Assembly (NCBI RefSeq): GCF_000368925.1
Contig: NZ_KB849756.1
Span: forward strand, 1,072,271-1,136,270
Source of the DNA: Acinetobacter bereziniae LMG 1003 = CIP 70.12
GTDB lineage: Bacteria > Pseudomonadota > Gammaproteobacteria > Pseudomonadales > Moraxellaceae
Direction: 5' to 3'
DNA length: 64,000 nucleotides
Made by a program: the position numbers and the translations under genes. Positions 53,961 through 62,580 of this stretch are shown piece after piece. Within the stretch, counting starts at the first letter, position 1. Each line of letters starts with the position of its first letter. The notes under the pieces were generated by a model. It searched no databases, was not told the DNA's origin, and was given only the letters and a program-made list of their open reading frames with translations.

Positions 53961-54881
53961 ATGAACCGCCAAGAAATAGATAAATTAGTTCAACAAATGA
54001 ATGTAGACACTGCAACAGGTGAAGTAAATCCACGTGTTCAGCAAATTGTGGTTCGTCTACTCGGAGATTTATTCCAAGCTATTGAAGACTTGGATATATC
54101 TCAAACTGAACTTTGGAAAGGTTTAGAATACTTTACCGATGCTGGTCAAGCCAACGAACTTGGTCTGTTGGCAGCAGGATTAGGCTTAGAACACTATTTA
54201 GATCTGCGTGCTGATGAGGCCGATGCGAAAGCTGGTATTACAGGTGGAACACCACGCACGATCGAAGGTCCATTATATGTTGCAGGTGCACCTGAATCTG
54301 TCGGCTTTGCCCGTATGGATGATGGTTCTGAATCAGATCATGTTGATACCCTGTTTATCGAGGGGAAAGTCACAGATGCAGATGGCAACATTATTGAAGG
54401 TGCCAAAGTTGAAGTTTGGCATGCCAATAGTCTAGGCAACTATTCTTTCTTTGATAAATCTCAATCTGATTTTAATTTACGTCGCAGTATTTTAACTGAT
54501 GCCAATGGTCAGTATGTTGCTCAAACCACCATGCCAGTGGGTTATGGCTGTCCACCTGAAGGAACAACACAAGCGCTACTCAATTTGCTGGGACGTCATG
54601 GAAATCGCCCATCGCATGTTCACTATTTTGTCTCTGCACCAGGTTATCGCAAACTCACCACTCAATTTAATATTGAAGGTGACAAGTACCTATGGGATGA
54701 CTTTGCATTTGCTACACGTGAAGGTTTAGTTGCTACTGCTGAAGATGTCACTGATGAAGCTGAACTTGCTCGTCGTGGTGTTAACAAACCATTCAAACAC
54801 ATTACTTTCAATGTTGAATTAGTAAAAGAAAAAGTAGATGCACCAACGACTGAAGTAGATCGTCGCCGTGCAAGTGCTTAA
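53961..54881 (+). CDS. catA: Catechol 1,2-dioxygenase
   Basis: A 306-residue intradiol dioxygenase that opens catechol to cis,cis-muconate. An N-terminal helical linker domain (about 1-100) mediates dimerisation. Iron ligands are seen as Tyr in GPLYVAGAP, Tyr in GNYSFFDK and the His pair in RPSHVHYFVSAPG. A GGAG sequence precedes ATG 53961. A 150-bp gap separates it from catC, and hairpins follow it. In A. baylyi catA stands apart from catBCIJFD, so its place between catC and catI is different here. Confidence 0.96.
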   Translation: MNRQEIDKLVQQMNVDTATGEVNPRVQQIVVRLLGDLFQAIEDLDISQTELWKGLEYFTDAGQANELGLLAAGLGLEHYLDLRADEADAKAGITGGTPRTIEGPLYVAGAPESVGFARMDDGSESDHVDTLFIEGKVTDADGNIIEGAKVEVWHANSLGNYSFFDKSQSDFNLRRSILTDANGQYVAQTTMPVGYGCPPEGTTQALLNLLGRHGNRPSHVHYFVSAPGYRKLTTQFNIEGDKYLWDDFAFATREGLVATAEDVTDEAELARRGVNKPFKHITFNVELVKEKVDAPTTEVDRRRASA

Positions 54882-54901
54882 TTAGAAATTTTTTATGCGT
54901 G

Positions 54902-54983
54902 AGGTCGTGAGATAACAGCGTTTATCTCATGACCTGTTTTAGATCGCTATGCATAAATATGTTCTGACTCATTTATGCATAGC
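54902..54983 (+). promoter_or_regulatory. Two tandem hairpins between catA and catI
   Basis: AGGTCGTGAGATAA (54902-54915) pairs with 54922-54935 with one mismatch and is followed by GTTTT. GCTATGCATAAAT (54946-54958) pairs perfectly with 54971-54983. Both lie in the leader of catI, inside the presumed operon. The first looks like a partial terminator; the second ends 31 bp before the catI start and has no T-run. They may tune or process the transcript. Confidence 0.7.
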
Positions 54984-55014
54984 AATTTGGAAACATAGAC
55001 AAAGGTTAAGTCTT

Positions 55015-55698
55015 ATGATTGATAAAAGTTCTTTATCCATGGTGGAAGTCCTATCAAAAATCAAGGATGGTTCAACCATTATGATTGGCGGCTTTGGAAC
55101 CGCAGGACAACCCGCAGAGCTGATTGATGGATTGATTGAGCTTGGCATCAAAGACTTGGTCATTGTCAACAACAATGCAGGCAATGGCGATTATGGTTTG
55201 GCAAAACTCCTCAAATCAGGGGCTGTACGTAAGATCATCTGTTCATTCCCGCGCCAGTCTGATTCATGGGTATTTGATGAACTCTATCATGCAGGCAAGA
55301 TTGAATTAGAACTTGTTCCTCAAGGAAACTTGGCATGTCGTATTCAAGCAGCGGGGATGGGTTTAGGGGCAGTATTCACACCAACAGGTTTTGGTACATT
55401 GCTTGCCGAAGGAAAAGAAACCCGTCAGATCGACGGAAAAGACTATGTGCTTGAGTATCCGATCAAAGCTGATTTTGCCTTGATCAAAGCCCATCAAGGC
55501 GATCGTTGGGGCAATCTGGTCTACCGCAAATCTGCACGAAACTTTGGACCGATTATGGCGATGGCGGCGGATGTCACCATTGCACAGGTTTCTGAAATCG
55601 CAGAACTCGGTCAACTTGATCCTGAACATATCATTACACCCGGGATTTTTGTACAGCATGTGGTTGCTGTCAATGCAGGACAGGGAGAAGCACAATGA
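55015..55698 (+). CDS. catI: Beta-ketoadipate:succinyl-CoA transferase, alpha subunit
   Basis: A 227-residue family I CoA-transferase subunit A that loads beta-ketoadipate with CoA from succinyl-CoA. TIMIGGFGTAGQPAELIDGL is the conserved glycine-rich start and IVNNNAGNGDYGLAKLL follows. The start at ATG 55015 (MIDKSSLS) has AAAGG upstream; the frame is open to 54949 through the hairpin region, which is not coding. Overlaps catJ by 4 bp (ATGA). Confidence 0.94.
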   Translation: MIDKSSLSMVEVLSKIKDGSTIMIGGFGTAGQPAELIDGLIELGIKDLVIVNNNAGNGDYGLAKLLKSGAVRKIICSFPRQSDSWVFDELYHAGKIELELVPQGNLACRIQAAGMGLGAVFTPTGFGTLLAEGKETRQIDGKDYVLEYPIKADFALIKAHQGDRWGNLVYRKSARNFGPIMAMAADVTIAQVSEIAELGQLDPEHIITPGIFVQHVVAVNAGQGEAQ

Positions 55699-56351
55699 GT
55701 TACCAAAAACTAAGCCGTGACCAAATTGCAGAACGTGTTGCACAAGACATTCCCGATGGCGCTTATGTGAATTTAGGTATTGGTTTACCGACCAAAATCT
55801 CGAAATATTTACCTTCAGACAAAGATGTATTCCTACATTCTGAAAATGGTTTACTGGCTTTTGGTCCACCCCCTGCCAAAGGCGAAGAAGACCCTGAACT
55901 GATTAATGCAGGCAAAGAATTTGTCACCATGCTCACAGGCGGAAGCTTTTTCCATCACGGCGATTCTTTTGCCATGATGCGTGGTGGGCACTTGGATATC
56001 GCAGTATTGGGTGCATTCCAAATTGCTGAAAATGGTGATCTTGCCAACTGGCATACGGGCGCACCTGATGCGATTCCTGCGGTAGGTGGTGCAATGGATT
56101 TGGCAGTCGGTGCCAAAAAAGTCTTTATCACCACTGACCATGTCACCAAACAAGGCGAACCCAAAATCGTGGCTGAGCTGACCTATCCTGTGACTGGCAA
56201 AAAATGTGTCGACCGTATCTATACCGATCTATGTGTGATTGATGTGACTCCAGACGGTTTAAAAGTGATTGAAAAAGTAGCGGGTCTCAGCTTTGAAGAA
56301 TTGCAGTCGATGACGGGTGCTGAATTGGTTGATGCGACACAGCAGAATTAA
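55695..56351 (+). CDS. catJ: Beta-ketoadipate:succinyl-CoA transferase, beta subunit
   Basis: A 218-residue subunit B. The catalytic Glu lies in HSENGLLAFGP. GIGLPTKISKYL and GGAMDLAVGAKKV also match the family. Translational coupling to catI is likely through the ATGA overlap. The following 134 bp hold a GC-rich repeat. Confidence 0.94.
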   Translation: MSYQKLSRDQIAERVAQDIPDGAYVNLGIGLPTKISKYLPSDKDVFLHSENGLLAFGPPPAKGEEDPELINAGKEFVTMLTGGSFFHHGDSFAMMRGGHLDIAVLGAFQIAENGDLANWHTGAPDAIPAVGGAMDLAVGAKKVFITTDHVTKQGEPKIVAELTYPVTGKKCVDRIYTDLCVIDVTPDGLKVIEKVAGLSFEELQSMTGAELVDATQQN

Positions 56352-56355
56352 TGGA

Positions 56356-56475
56356 TGAAATCCCCCTAAATCCCCCTTTGTTAAAGGGGGACTTCACCTA
56401 AATAAATAATGGGCTGAAGTCTCTCTCCTTTTTAAAGGATGAGAAGCACTGCTTCGCAAGGGGGAGATTATTTAA
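56356..56475. repeat. Short interspersed repeat with CCCCC/GGGGG inverted ends
   Basis: GAAATCCCCC at 56357-56366 and GGGGGAGATT (from 56461) mark the ends. Inside are a TCCCCCTTT/AAAGGGGGA hairpin (56371-56391) and a TCCTTTTTAAAGGA-type hairpin. It lies between catJ and catF within the operon. The core resembles the hairpin at 49499-49525, suggesting a dispersed repeat of this genome. A REP-like function is inference. Confidence 0.65.
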
Positions 56476-56485
56476 GGAAAAACAC

Positions 56486-57691
56486 ATGAAAAATGCTTAT
56501 ATCATTGATGCCATTCGAACTCCATTTGGTCGTTATGCGGGTGGACTTGCAGCTGTAAGAGCGGATGATTTAGGTGCAGTGCCAATTCAAGCCTTGATGC
56601 AACGCAACCCTAGCGTGGATTGGCAAAAAGTCGACGATGTGATTTATGGTTGTGCCAATCAGGCAGGTGAAGACAACCGAAATGTGGGTCGTATGTCTGC
56701 ATTATTGGCAGGGCTGCCTGTTGAAGTGCCTGCAACTACAGTCAATCGTTTATGTGGTTCGTCACTGGATGCGATTGCGATGGCAGCACGGGCGATTAAA
56801 GCCAATGAAGCCGATCTGATCATTGCTGGTGGTGTGGAAAGCATGAGTCGAGCACCCTATGTAATGGGCAAATCCGAGAGTGCTTTTGGGCGTAGCCAAA
56901 AAATTGAAGACACCACCATGGGTTGGCGCTTTATCAATCCAAAGCTAAAAGACATCTATGGTGTAGAAACCATGCCACAAACCGCTGAAAATGTGGCTGA
57001 GCAATTTAACATCAACCGTGCTGATCAAGATCAGTTTGCATTGAACAGCCAGCAACGTACAGCAGCAGCACAGGCACAGGGATTCTTTAAACAAGAAATT
57101 GTTGCTGTGACCATTCCTCAGCGTAAAGGTGATGCTTTGTTGGTGGATCAAGATGAGCATCCACGAGCGTCAACCACATTGCAAGCCTTACAAAAATTAA
57201 AAGGTGTGGTGAAAGCAGAAGGTACGGTAACTGCGGGCAATGCTTCAGGAATTAATGATGGTGCAGCCGCTTTACTGATCGCATCAGATCAAGCCGTTAC
57301 ACAGTATCAATTAAAACCACGTGCCAAAATCATTGCAGCGACAACCGTGGGTATAGAACCTCGAATCATGGGTTTTGCACCTGCACCAGCGATCAAGAAA
57401 TTACTTCAACAGGCAAATCTGAGTTTGGCGCAGATGGATGTGATTGAGCTGAATGAAGCCTTTGCTGCCCAAGCTTTAGCGGTGACTCGTGATTTAGGCT
57501 TGGCAGATGATGATGCACGGGTCAATCCGAATGGTGGTGCGATTGCTTTGGGGCATCCATTGGGTGCATCAGGCGCTCGCTTGGTGACAACCGCCCTCAA
57601 CCAACTTGAACAGATTCAAGGGCAATATGCTTTGTGTTCAATGTGCATCGGTGTGGGTCAGGGCATCGCCATGATTATTCAACGCGTTTAA
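56486..57691 (+). CDS. catF: 3-oxoadipyl-CoA thiolase
   Basis: A 401-residue thiolase that splits beta-ketoadipyl-CoA into succinyl-CoA and acetyl-CoA, the last step of the pathway. The nucleophile Cys lies in VNRLCGSSLDAI, with the His in GGAIALGHPLGASGAR and second Cys in CSMCIGVGQG. The length and thiolase motifs match PcaF/CatF. A repeat precedes it. Confidence 0.95.
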   Translation: MKNAYIIDAIRTPFGRYAGGLAAVRADDLGAVPIQALMQRNPSVDWQKVDDVIYGCANQAGEDNRNVGRMSALLAGLPVEVPATTVNRLCGSSLDAIAMAARAIKANEADLIIAGGVESMSRAPYVMGKSESAFGRSQKIEDTTMGWRFINPKLKDIYGVETMPQTAENVAEQFNINRADQDQFALNSQQRTAAAQAQGFFKQEIVAVTIPQRKGDALLVDQDEHPRASTTLQALQKLKGVVKAEGTVTAGNASGINDGAAALLIASDQAVTQYQLKPRAKIIAATTVGIEPRIMGFAPAPAIKKLLQQANLSLAQMDVIELNEAFAAQALAVTRDLGLADDDARVNPNGGAIALGHPLGASGARLVTTALNQLEQIQGQYALCSMCIGVGQGIAMIIQRV

Positions 57692-57776
57692 TTTTAATTT
57701 AAAACAAGATTTTGTAGCCAACCATTAAAGTTGTTGGTCTTTCAATATCATCAAACAGGCAAAAGGATCAGTTTCT

Positions 57777-58556
57777 ATGCCAACATTTCAGTCAGATGAT
57801 GCTGTCATTCATTATCAAACATGGGGTAAGCCGACTCAGCCTGCCCTTGTATTTTCCAATTCGTTGGGTACTCAACTGAGTATGTGGCAGGCACAAATTG
57901 AATATTTTCAAAAAGATCATTTTGTCATAGCCTATGACACCCGTGGTCATGGGCAATCGACAGCACCCCAAGGACCCTATTCTATCGAACAGTTGGGTCA
58001 AGATGTGATTCATTTATTGGATCAGCTCAATATTCAAAAAGCAGATTTTTGCGGAATTTCAATGGGTGGCTTAACAGGTCAATGGTTAGCCATTCATCAT
58101 CCGCAACGATTTAACCATGTTGTGATCTGCAATACTGCTGCAAAAATTGGTCAGGAATCTGCTTGGTTAGCACGTGCCGAATTGGTACGTGAGCAAGGCT
58201 TAACCCCGATTGCAGAAACAGCAGCACTTCGTTGGTTTACCGAGCCCTTTATCCAAAGTCAAACAGCGATTGTAAAATCCATGAGTAACGACCTCGCAGC
58301 TAGCAGCACAGAGGGTTATGCAAGTTGTTGTGAGGCTTTGGCTAAAGCGGATTTAACCACTCGAATCAATAGCATCACGGTACCTGTCTTGGTGATTGCT
58401 GGTGCACAGGATCCAGTGACGACTGTTGTAGATGGGCAATTTATGCAGGAGCAAATCCCTGAGTCTGAACTCTTTGTGATTGAAGCATCTCATATTTCCA
58501 ATGTAGAAAAACCGCAACAATTTAATCAAGCCTTGGCAGATTTTCTAGTCTCTTGA
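57777..58556 (+). CDS. catD: Beta-ketoadipate enol-lactone hydrolase
   Basis: A 259-residue alpha/beta hydrolase that opens the enol-lactone to beta-ketoadipate. The elbow is CGISMGGLTGQ (Ser about residue 98), the acid is in GAQDPVTT and the His in ASHISNVEKP. It is the last cat gene, ended by a terminator at 58593. Confidence 0.93.
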   Translation: MPTFQSDDAVIHYQTWGKPTQPALVFSNSLGTQLSMWQAQIEYFQKDHFVIAYDTRGHGQSTAPQGPYSIEQLGQDVIHLLDQLNIQKADFCGISMGGLTGQWLAIHHPQRFNHVVICNTAAKIGQESAWLARAELVREQGLTPIAETAALRWFTEPFIQSQTAIVKSMSNDLAASSTEGYASCCEALAKADLTTRINSITVPVLVIAGAQDPVTTVVDGQFMQEQIPESELFVIEASHISNVEKPQQFNQALADFLVS

Positions 58557-58592
58557 TGATTTTAAATCTTCTTTGAATCTGTAGTTTTAAAT

Positions 58593-58617
58593 AAAAACTC
58601 ACACTGGTGAGTTTTTA
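58593..58617 (+). terminator. Terminator of the cat operon
   Basis: AAAAACTCAC and GTGAGTTTTT form a perfect stem with a 5-nt loop about 36 bp after catD. The rest of the gap to mopR (about 200 bp) shows nothing else. Confidence 0.85.
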
Positions 58618-58820
58618 CTGTTCAATTCATTGGTTTTTAGAATATTAATTTACATGCGAAGTCTCATTCTTTCCACTCAACATCTTAGCTTCGCCATAAA
58701 GTAGACAAACTGCACCAAGATGTTTTGAATATGATTCAAACCTTTGATTTATTAAATAAATTCATATGGCGATATAGCTATGGATTGAATCTGTTGTCAT
58801 CTCGATGCATGCTGATCTCT

Positions 58821-60503
58821 TTATAGTAGATCAATTTTCTTTAATCGATAATCCAAGGTCGCCCGACTAATTCCCAAAATTCGAGCAGCTTCTGAAACAT
58901 TTTGGCGACTTTTGTCCATAGCAGTGCGAATAATGTCTTGTTCAAATTGTTCCAAGGAAAAATGTTCAGTCAATAATTCATCAATATTGATATTCATGTT
59001 TGTCGAATGAGATGTACTTTCCACATCTTTCTGCTGTGGAAATAAACTGTCTAATTTTATTTCCTGTTGATGATCCGTCAATAACGTTGCACGTTCTAAC
59101 AAATTTTCTAATTCACGAATATTGCCCGGCCAATCATATTTCATCACGAAACTTTTGGCTTTATCACTTAAGCCTTTTAATGTTTTGTCGTACATATTTT
59201 CAAACCGTGCCAAAAAGTGATTGATCAATAAAGGAATATCTTCTTTACGCTCACGTAAAGGTGGAATCAAAACAGGAAAAATATTAAGGCGATAATATAA
59301 ATCTGCTCGAAACTTGCCATCTTTCACAGCTTGTTCCAAATCCTCATTGGTTGCTGCAACAATTCTGACATCAACTTGACGTGTACGAGTATCTCCTACC
59401 CGTTCAAACTCACCCTCTTGTAACATTCTTAACAATGCAGCTTGCGCACGTGGTGAAAGCTCAATAACTTCATCAAGAAAAATCGTTCCACCGTGAGCAC
59501 GTTCAAATTTTCCCATTCGAGATTGAGTCGCCCCTGTAAATGCACCTTTTTCAACACCAAAAAGTTCTGACTCAATCAAATCTGGAGGAATACAAGCACA
59601 ATTGACCGCAACAAAAGGTTGGAGTTTACGCTGACTGGCATTATGGATACCACGAGCAAATGCTTCCTTACCTACACCTGTTTCACCTTGCAATAAAACA
59701 GCCACTTTACTGCCTGCTGCTTTTTTCAGTAAATCACATACTTGACGGTAAGCCACTGATTCACCCACCGCATTGAACATGGTGTAATCACTTTCTGCGT
59801 CTGTGTAAATATTCTTTTTCAACGCATTGAGTTCAGCCTGTAAGGCAATGATTTCATCTGAAACAGGATCTGGTGACATAAAACGAATAAGCTCATCAGC
59901 ATTTTCCCATTCACTTAAAGGTTTGCCAATAATTCGACAATGGTCATCCCCTTGAGCGACACAATGTGTTTCCTGATAGATAATGGTCTGTCCCATCACA
60001 AAACTACTGTAACCACAAGCATAACCCAAGAGCATCCAACAAGCTGGTTCATCGGAAGAACCAAACTCACTCAAATGAACTTCAGCTTCAAATGAGTTCA
60101 GCCAATTAAAATCCGCATAAAACTGCTTTAGATCATGGCTGAGGTGCAACTCATTGACTTCTACCTGCACCATGCCACGAATACCGTGCATTTGTGGTCC
60201 CGCCATAAATGCTTCAGCTTCATTTAAATTGGGGCGAAGTTTAGAGGTCACTTCTGCGTCACGCATGCCAGCCTGATAACCACAACGAATAAAAAAACGT
60301 TTGGTTCTTTCAAGCCCTAACATCTGAAACAAATCTTTTCTTAAAAACCCCATGATACTGGTATGCATCAACAACATACGATTTTCATCAAACCAGATTT
60401 GACCATGTCGGGTATCAAAAACGATTTTATCTAATAGATCTTGAATATCTTTGTTTTGTTCAAGTATCTGCTTATATACCTTCACATTTTTGGCTTGGGG
60501 CAT
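58821..60503 (-). CDS. mopR: MopR, sigma-54-dependent phenol-sensing activator
   Basis: A 560-residue activator of the XylR/DmpR group. The N-terminal sensor (about 1-210) includes the V4R zinc site (ACGYSS and ETHCVAQGDDHC). The AAA+ domain shows Walker A LLQGETGVGKEAF, the sigma-54 loop KGAFTGAT and Walker B GTIFLDEV. A Fis-type HTH (VSEAARILGISRATLDYRLK) closes it. The sequence agrees along its length with Acinetobacter MopR, 560 residues long. The start at ATG 60503 has AAGGATGG upstream; ATG 60512 is less likely. It binds phenol directly and activates the divergent mop operon. Confidence 0.95.
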   Translation of the reverse strand: MPQAKNVKVYKQILEQNKDIQDLLDKIVFDTRHGQIWFDENRMLLMHTSIMGFLRKDLFQMLGLERTKRFFIRCGYQAGMRDAEVTSKLRPNLNEAEAFMAGPQMHGIRGMVQVEVNELHLSHDLKQFYADFNWLNSFEAEVHLSEFGSSDEPACWMLLGYACGYSSFVMGQTIIYQETHCVAQGDDHCRIIGKPLSEWENADELIRFMSPDPVSDEIIALQAELNALKKNIYTDAESDYTMFNAVGESVAYRQVCDLLKKAAGSKVAVLLQGETGVGKEAFARGIHNASQRKLQPFVAVNCACIPPDLIESELFGVEKGAFTGATQSRMGKFERAHGGTIFLDEVIELSPRAQAALLRMLQEGEFERVGDTRTRQVDVRIVAATNEDLEQAVKDGKFRADLYYRLNIFPVLIPPLRERKEDIPLLINHFLARFENMYDKTLKGLSDKAKSFVMKYDWPGNIRELENLLERATLLTDHQQEIKLDSLFPQQKDVESTSHSTNMNINIDELLTEHFSLEQFEQDIIRTAMDKSRQNVSEAARILGISRATLDYRLKKIDLL

Positions 60504-60597
60504 GATATCCATCCTTGGCTATATGTCTTTTGTGAATGCAACCTTGATATTACCTAATTCCGACTAAAAAGCTTTACTACCTTATTCTTATATTTTT

Positions 60598-60612
60598 ATA
60601 CCTTAGAGGTAT
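60598..60612. promoter_or_regulatory. CatM/BenM-type operator in the mopR-mopK gap
   Basis: ATACCTTAGAGGTAT is a perfect dyad with ATAC and GTAT seven bases apart, the CatM/BenM consensus. It lies about 95 bp upstream of the mopR start and over 300 bp from mopK. That placement would suit regulation of mopR. Binding has not been shown; it may also be chance. Confidence 0.5.
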
Positions 60613-60684
60613 ATTATCTTAATTTTGAGCTATATCAGTCGCTTAAAAAAATCTTATTTCATAAATAAAAAATGAACGAATGGA

Positions 60685-60750
60685 TCAATCAATAAGGTGT
60701 TTATTGTTTTGATGAAATCTGATTCAAACAGTATTCATCATTTGATGAAT
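60685..60750 (+). promoter_or_regulatory. Candidate MopR upstream activating sequences
   Basis: Two dyads precede the sigma-54 promoter: TCAATCAATAA (60685) against TTATTGTTTTGA (60701-60712), and the perfect palindrome ATTCATCATTTGATGAAT (60733-60750). They end 70-140 bp upstream of the -24 element, the usual range for XylR/DmpR-type activators. The TTGAT-like half-sites resemble DmpR sites. Inference from position and symmetry. Confidence 0.55.
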
Positions 60751-60823
60751 ATCTCAATCAACCTCACCTCTTTCAATCGGCAAAAAAACCTTAAACAATT
60801 GTATTTAAATATAAAAATAAAGT

Positions 60824-60839
60824 TGGCACGACTTTTGAA
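60824..60839 (+). promoter_or_regulatory. Sigma-54 promoter of the mop operon
   Basis: TTGGCACGACTTTTGAA fits the -24/-12 pattern TGGCACG-N4-TTGC with a proper GG and the right spacing, except that the -12 dinucleotide is GA rather than GC. It lies about 80 bp before mopK and faces away from mopR. Confidence 0.8.
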
Positions 60840-60918
60840 ATATCTACAGGGAATTATCCGAAGAGCATGACGCTCTGCATCAAAGCTGTTGTTGATGTTG
60901 ACCAAAAGGATTCCACTT

Positions 60919-61209
60919 ATGGTAGATGCCACATCCCCTCACCCACTGGTGAAATACATTCGAATTACTGGTGATCGTTATGCCAAATTCGTTGAGTTTG
61001 ATTTTGCAATTCATGATCCAACCCTATTTGTTGAATTGGTTTTACCCCAACAGGCATTTCAGCACTTTTGTGAAATTAACCAAGTAATTGAAATGACCGC
61101 AGAACAACAGGCTTGGAATGACGCGCAGGAAGATAAATGGCGCTACGGCATTGAACCCACTGTTCTCAATCATACGCGCCAATATGCTGATCAAGAAGAT
61201 CAGGCTTAA
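60919..61209 (+). CDS. mopK: Phenol hydroxylase assembly subunit (DmpK-like)
   Basis: A 96-residue protein matching DmpK/MopK, the small subunit needed to assemble the iron-containing phenol hydroxylase. The opening is ATSPHPLVKYIRITGDRYAK, with FVEFDFAI next. The start at ATG 60919 has AAAAGGA upstream; an open frame to 60889 has no ribosome-binding site. First gene of the mop operon, 18 bp before mopL. Confidence 0.92.
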   Translation: MVDATSPHPLVKYIRITGDRYAKFVEFDFAIHDPTLFVELVLPQQAFQHFCEINQVIEMTAEQQAWNDAQEDKWRYGIEPTVLNHTRQYADQEDQA

Positions 61210-61227
61210 GTCGAAAAGGAGAATGAA

Positions 61228-62229
61228 ATGACTTTAGAAATTAAAACATCCAATTTAGAGCCGATTCGCCAAAGCTATGCCTATATCGAACGTCGCTTTG
61301 GTAGCAAACCTGCCACCCGTTATCAGGAAGTCAGTTTTGATGTACAGGCATCCACCAACTTTCACTATCGTCCATTGTGGAAGCCTGAAAAAACGTTAAA
61401 TGATCAAACCCATACAGCTTTGAAAATGCAAGACTGGTATGCATTTAAGGATCCTCGTCAGTTCTACTATGGTGCTTATGTGCAACATCGCGCACGTATG
61501 CAAGATACTGCTGAAAGTAATTATTCATTTTTTGAAAAACGTCAATTGGTTGACAACCTCAGTGATGCAGTCAAACAAAAAATCATCACTTGTTTATTAC
61601 CATTTCGCTATGTCGAACAGACTGCCAACTTACACATGATGTCAGGGAGTGCTTATGGCTATGGAACCGTGATCACCCAAGCCTGTATTTTTGCAGCAAT
61701 GGATCGTTTAGGGATGGCGCAATATATTTCCCGTATCGGTCTGATGCTCGACGGTCATACAGGTGAATCCTTAGCGCAGGCGAAACAAGCTTGGATGAAT
61801 GATGAGAGGTGGCAACCTCTACGCAAACTTTGCGAACACAGCCTGACAGAGCAAGATTGGTTCAAACTCTACATCCTGCAAAATCTGCTGATCGACACCT
61901 TCTTACAAGAACTGGTCTTTGGACAACTCGATCAATGGCTTGTTGAACATGGTGGGCGTGATATCGCCATCCTCACCGAACTTGTTAAAGACTGCTTAAC
62001 TGATTTACGAAAGTGGTCTGACAGTGTTTTAAAAACTGCTATTTCAGAATCAGAAGAAAACAAAACTTTAATTCAATCATGGATAACCGAAATGCTTCCA
62101 AACGTTCAACTGGCATTTCAAAGTTGGGCACAAAACGCACTACCTGACAGCAATATTGATACTGCACTGAATGCTCTTTCAGAACGCAGTAAAAAGGCAG
62201 GTTTGGTTTTACTTGATTCAGCAGCATAA
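61228..62229 (+). CDS. mopL: Phenol hydroxylase beta subunit (DmpL-like)
   Basis: A 333-residue hydroxylase subunit, structurally like the large one but lacking its di-iron ligands. The WYAFKDPRQFYYGAYVQHRA stretch is typical of phenol/toluene monooxygenase beta subunits. AAAGGAG precedes ATG 61228. It forms the (LNO)2 hydroxylase with the alpha and gamma subunits. Confidence 0.93.
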   Translation: MTLEIKTSNLEPIRQSYAYIERRFGSKPATRYQEVSFDVQASTNFHYRPLWKPEKTLNDQTHTALKMQDWYAFKDPRQFYYGAYVQHRARMQDTAESNYSFFEKRQLVDNLSDAVKQKIITCLLPFRYVEQTANLHMMSGSAYGYGTVITQACIFAAMDRLGMAQYISRIGLMLDGHTGESLAQAKQAWMNDERWQPLRKLCEHSLTEQDWFKLYILQNLLIDTFLQELVFGQLDQWLVEHGGRDIAILTELVKDCLTDLRKWSDSVLKTAISESEENKTLIQSWITEMLPNVQLAFQSWAQNALPDSNIDTALNALSERSKKAGLVLLDSAA

Positions 62230-62241
62230 GGAATTGCCATC

Positions 62242-62511
62242 ATGAGTTCTAAAGTTTATTTAGCCTTACAAGACAATGACACCTCACGTTACATCATTGA
62301 AGCCATTGAACAGGACAATCCTGAAGCAAACATCCAATATCTCCCAGCCATGATACGTGTAGAAAGTACAAGCATTTTGGTGATTCGAGCTGAAACAGTA
62401 TCAGAAAAGCTCGGACAGGATTGGGACATTCAAGAACTGCAACTCAACATGATCACATTGGGTGGCAATGTAGAGGAAGATGATGACAGTTTTACCCTGA
62501 AGTGGAATTAA
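62242..62511 (+). CDS. mopM: Phenol hydroxylase effector protein (DmpM-like)
   Basis: An 89-residue cofactor-less coupling protein. KVYLALQDNDTSRYIIEAIE, then AMIRVESTSILVI and the acidic C-terminus match DmpM/MmoB-type effectors. It sits 12 bp after mopL and tunes oxygen activation at the di-iron centre. Confidence 0.93.
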   Translation: MSSKVYLALQDNDTSRYIIEAIEQDNPEANIQYLPAMIRVESTSILVIRAETVSEKLGQDWDIQELQLNMITLGGNVEEDDDSFTLKWN

Positions 62512-62580
62512 ACCCGTCGCCCTACATCAAAGCAAAACATCAGAAGCAGGCAGCTTCAAGCCATTGAAAGGATAATCAAA

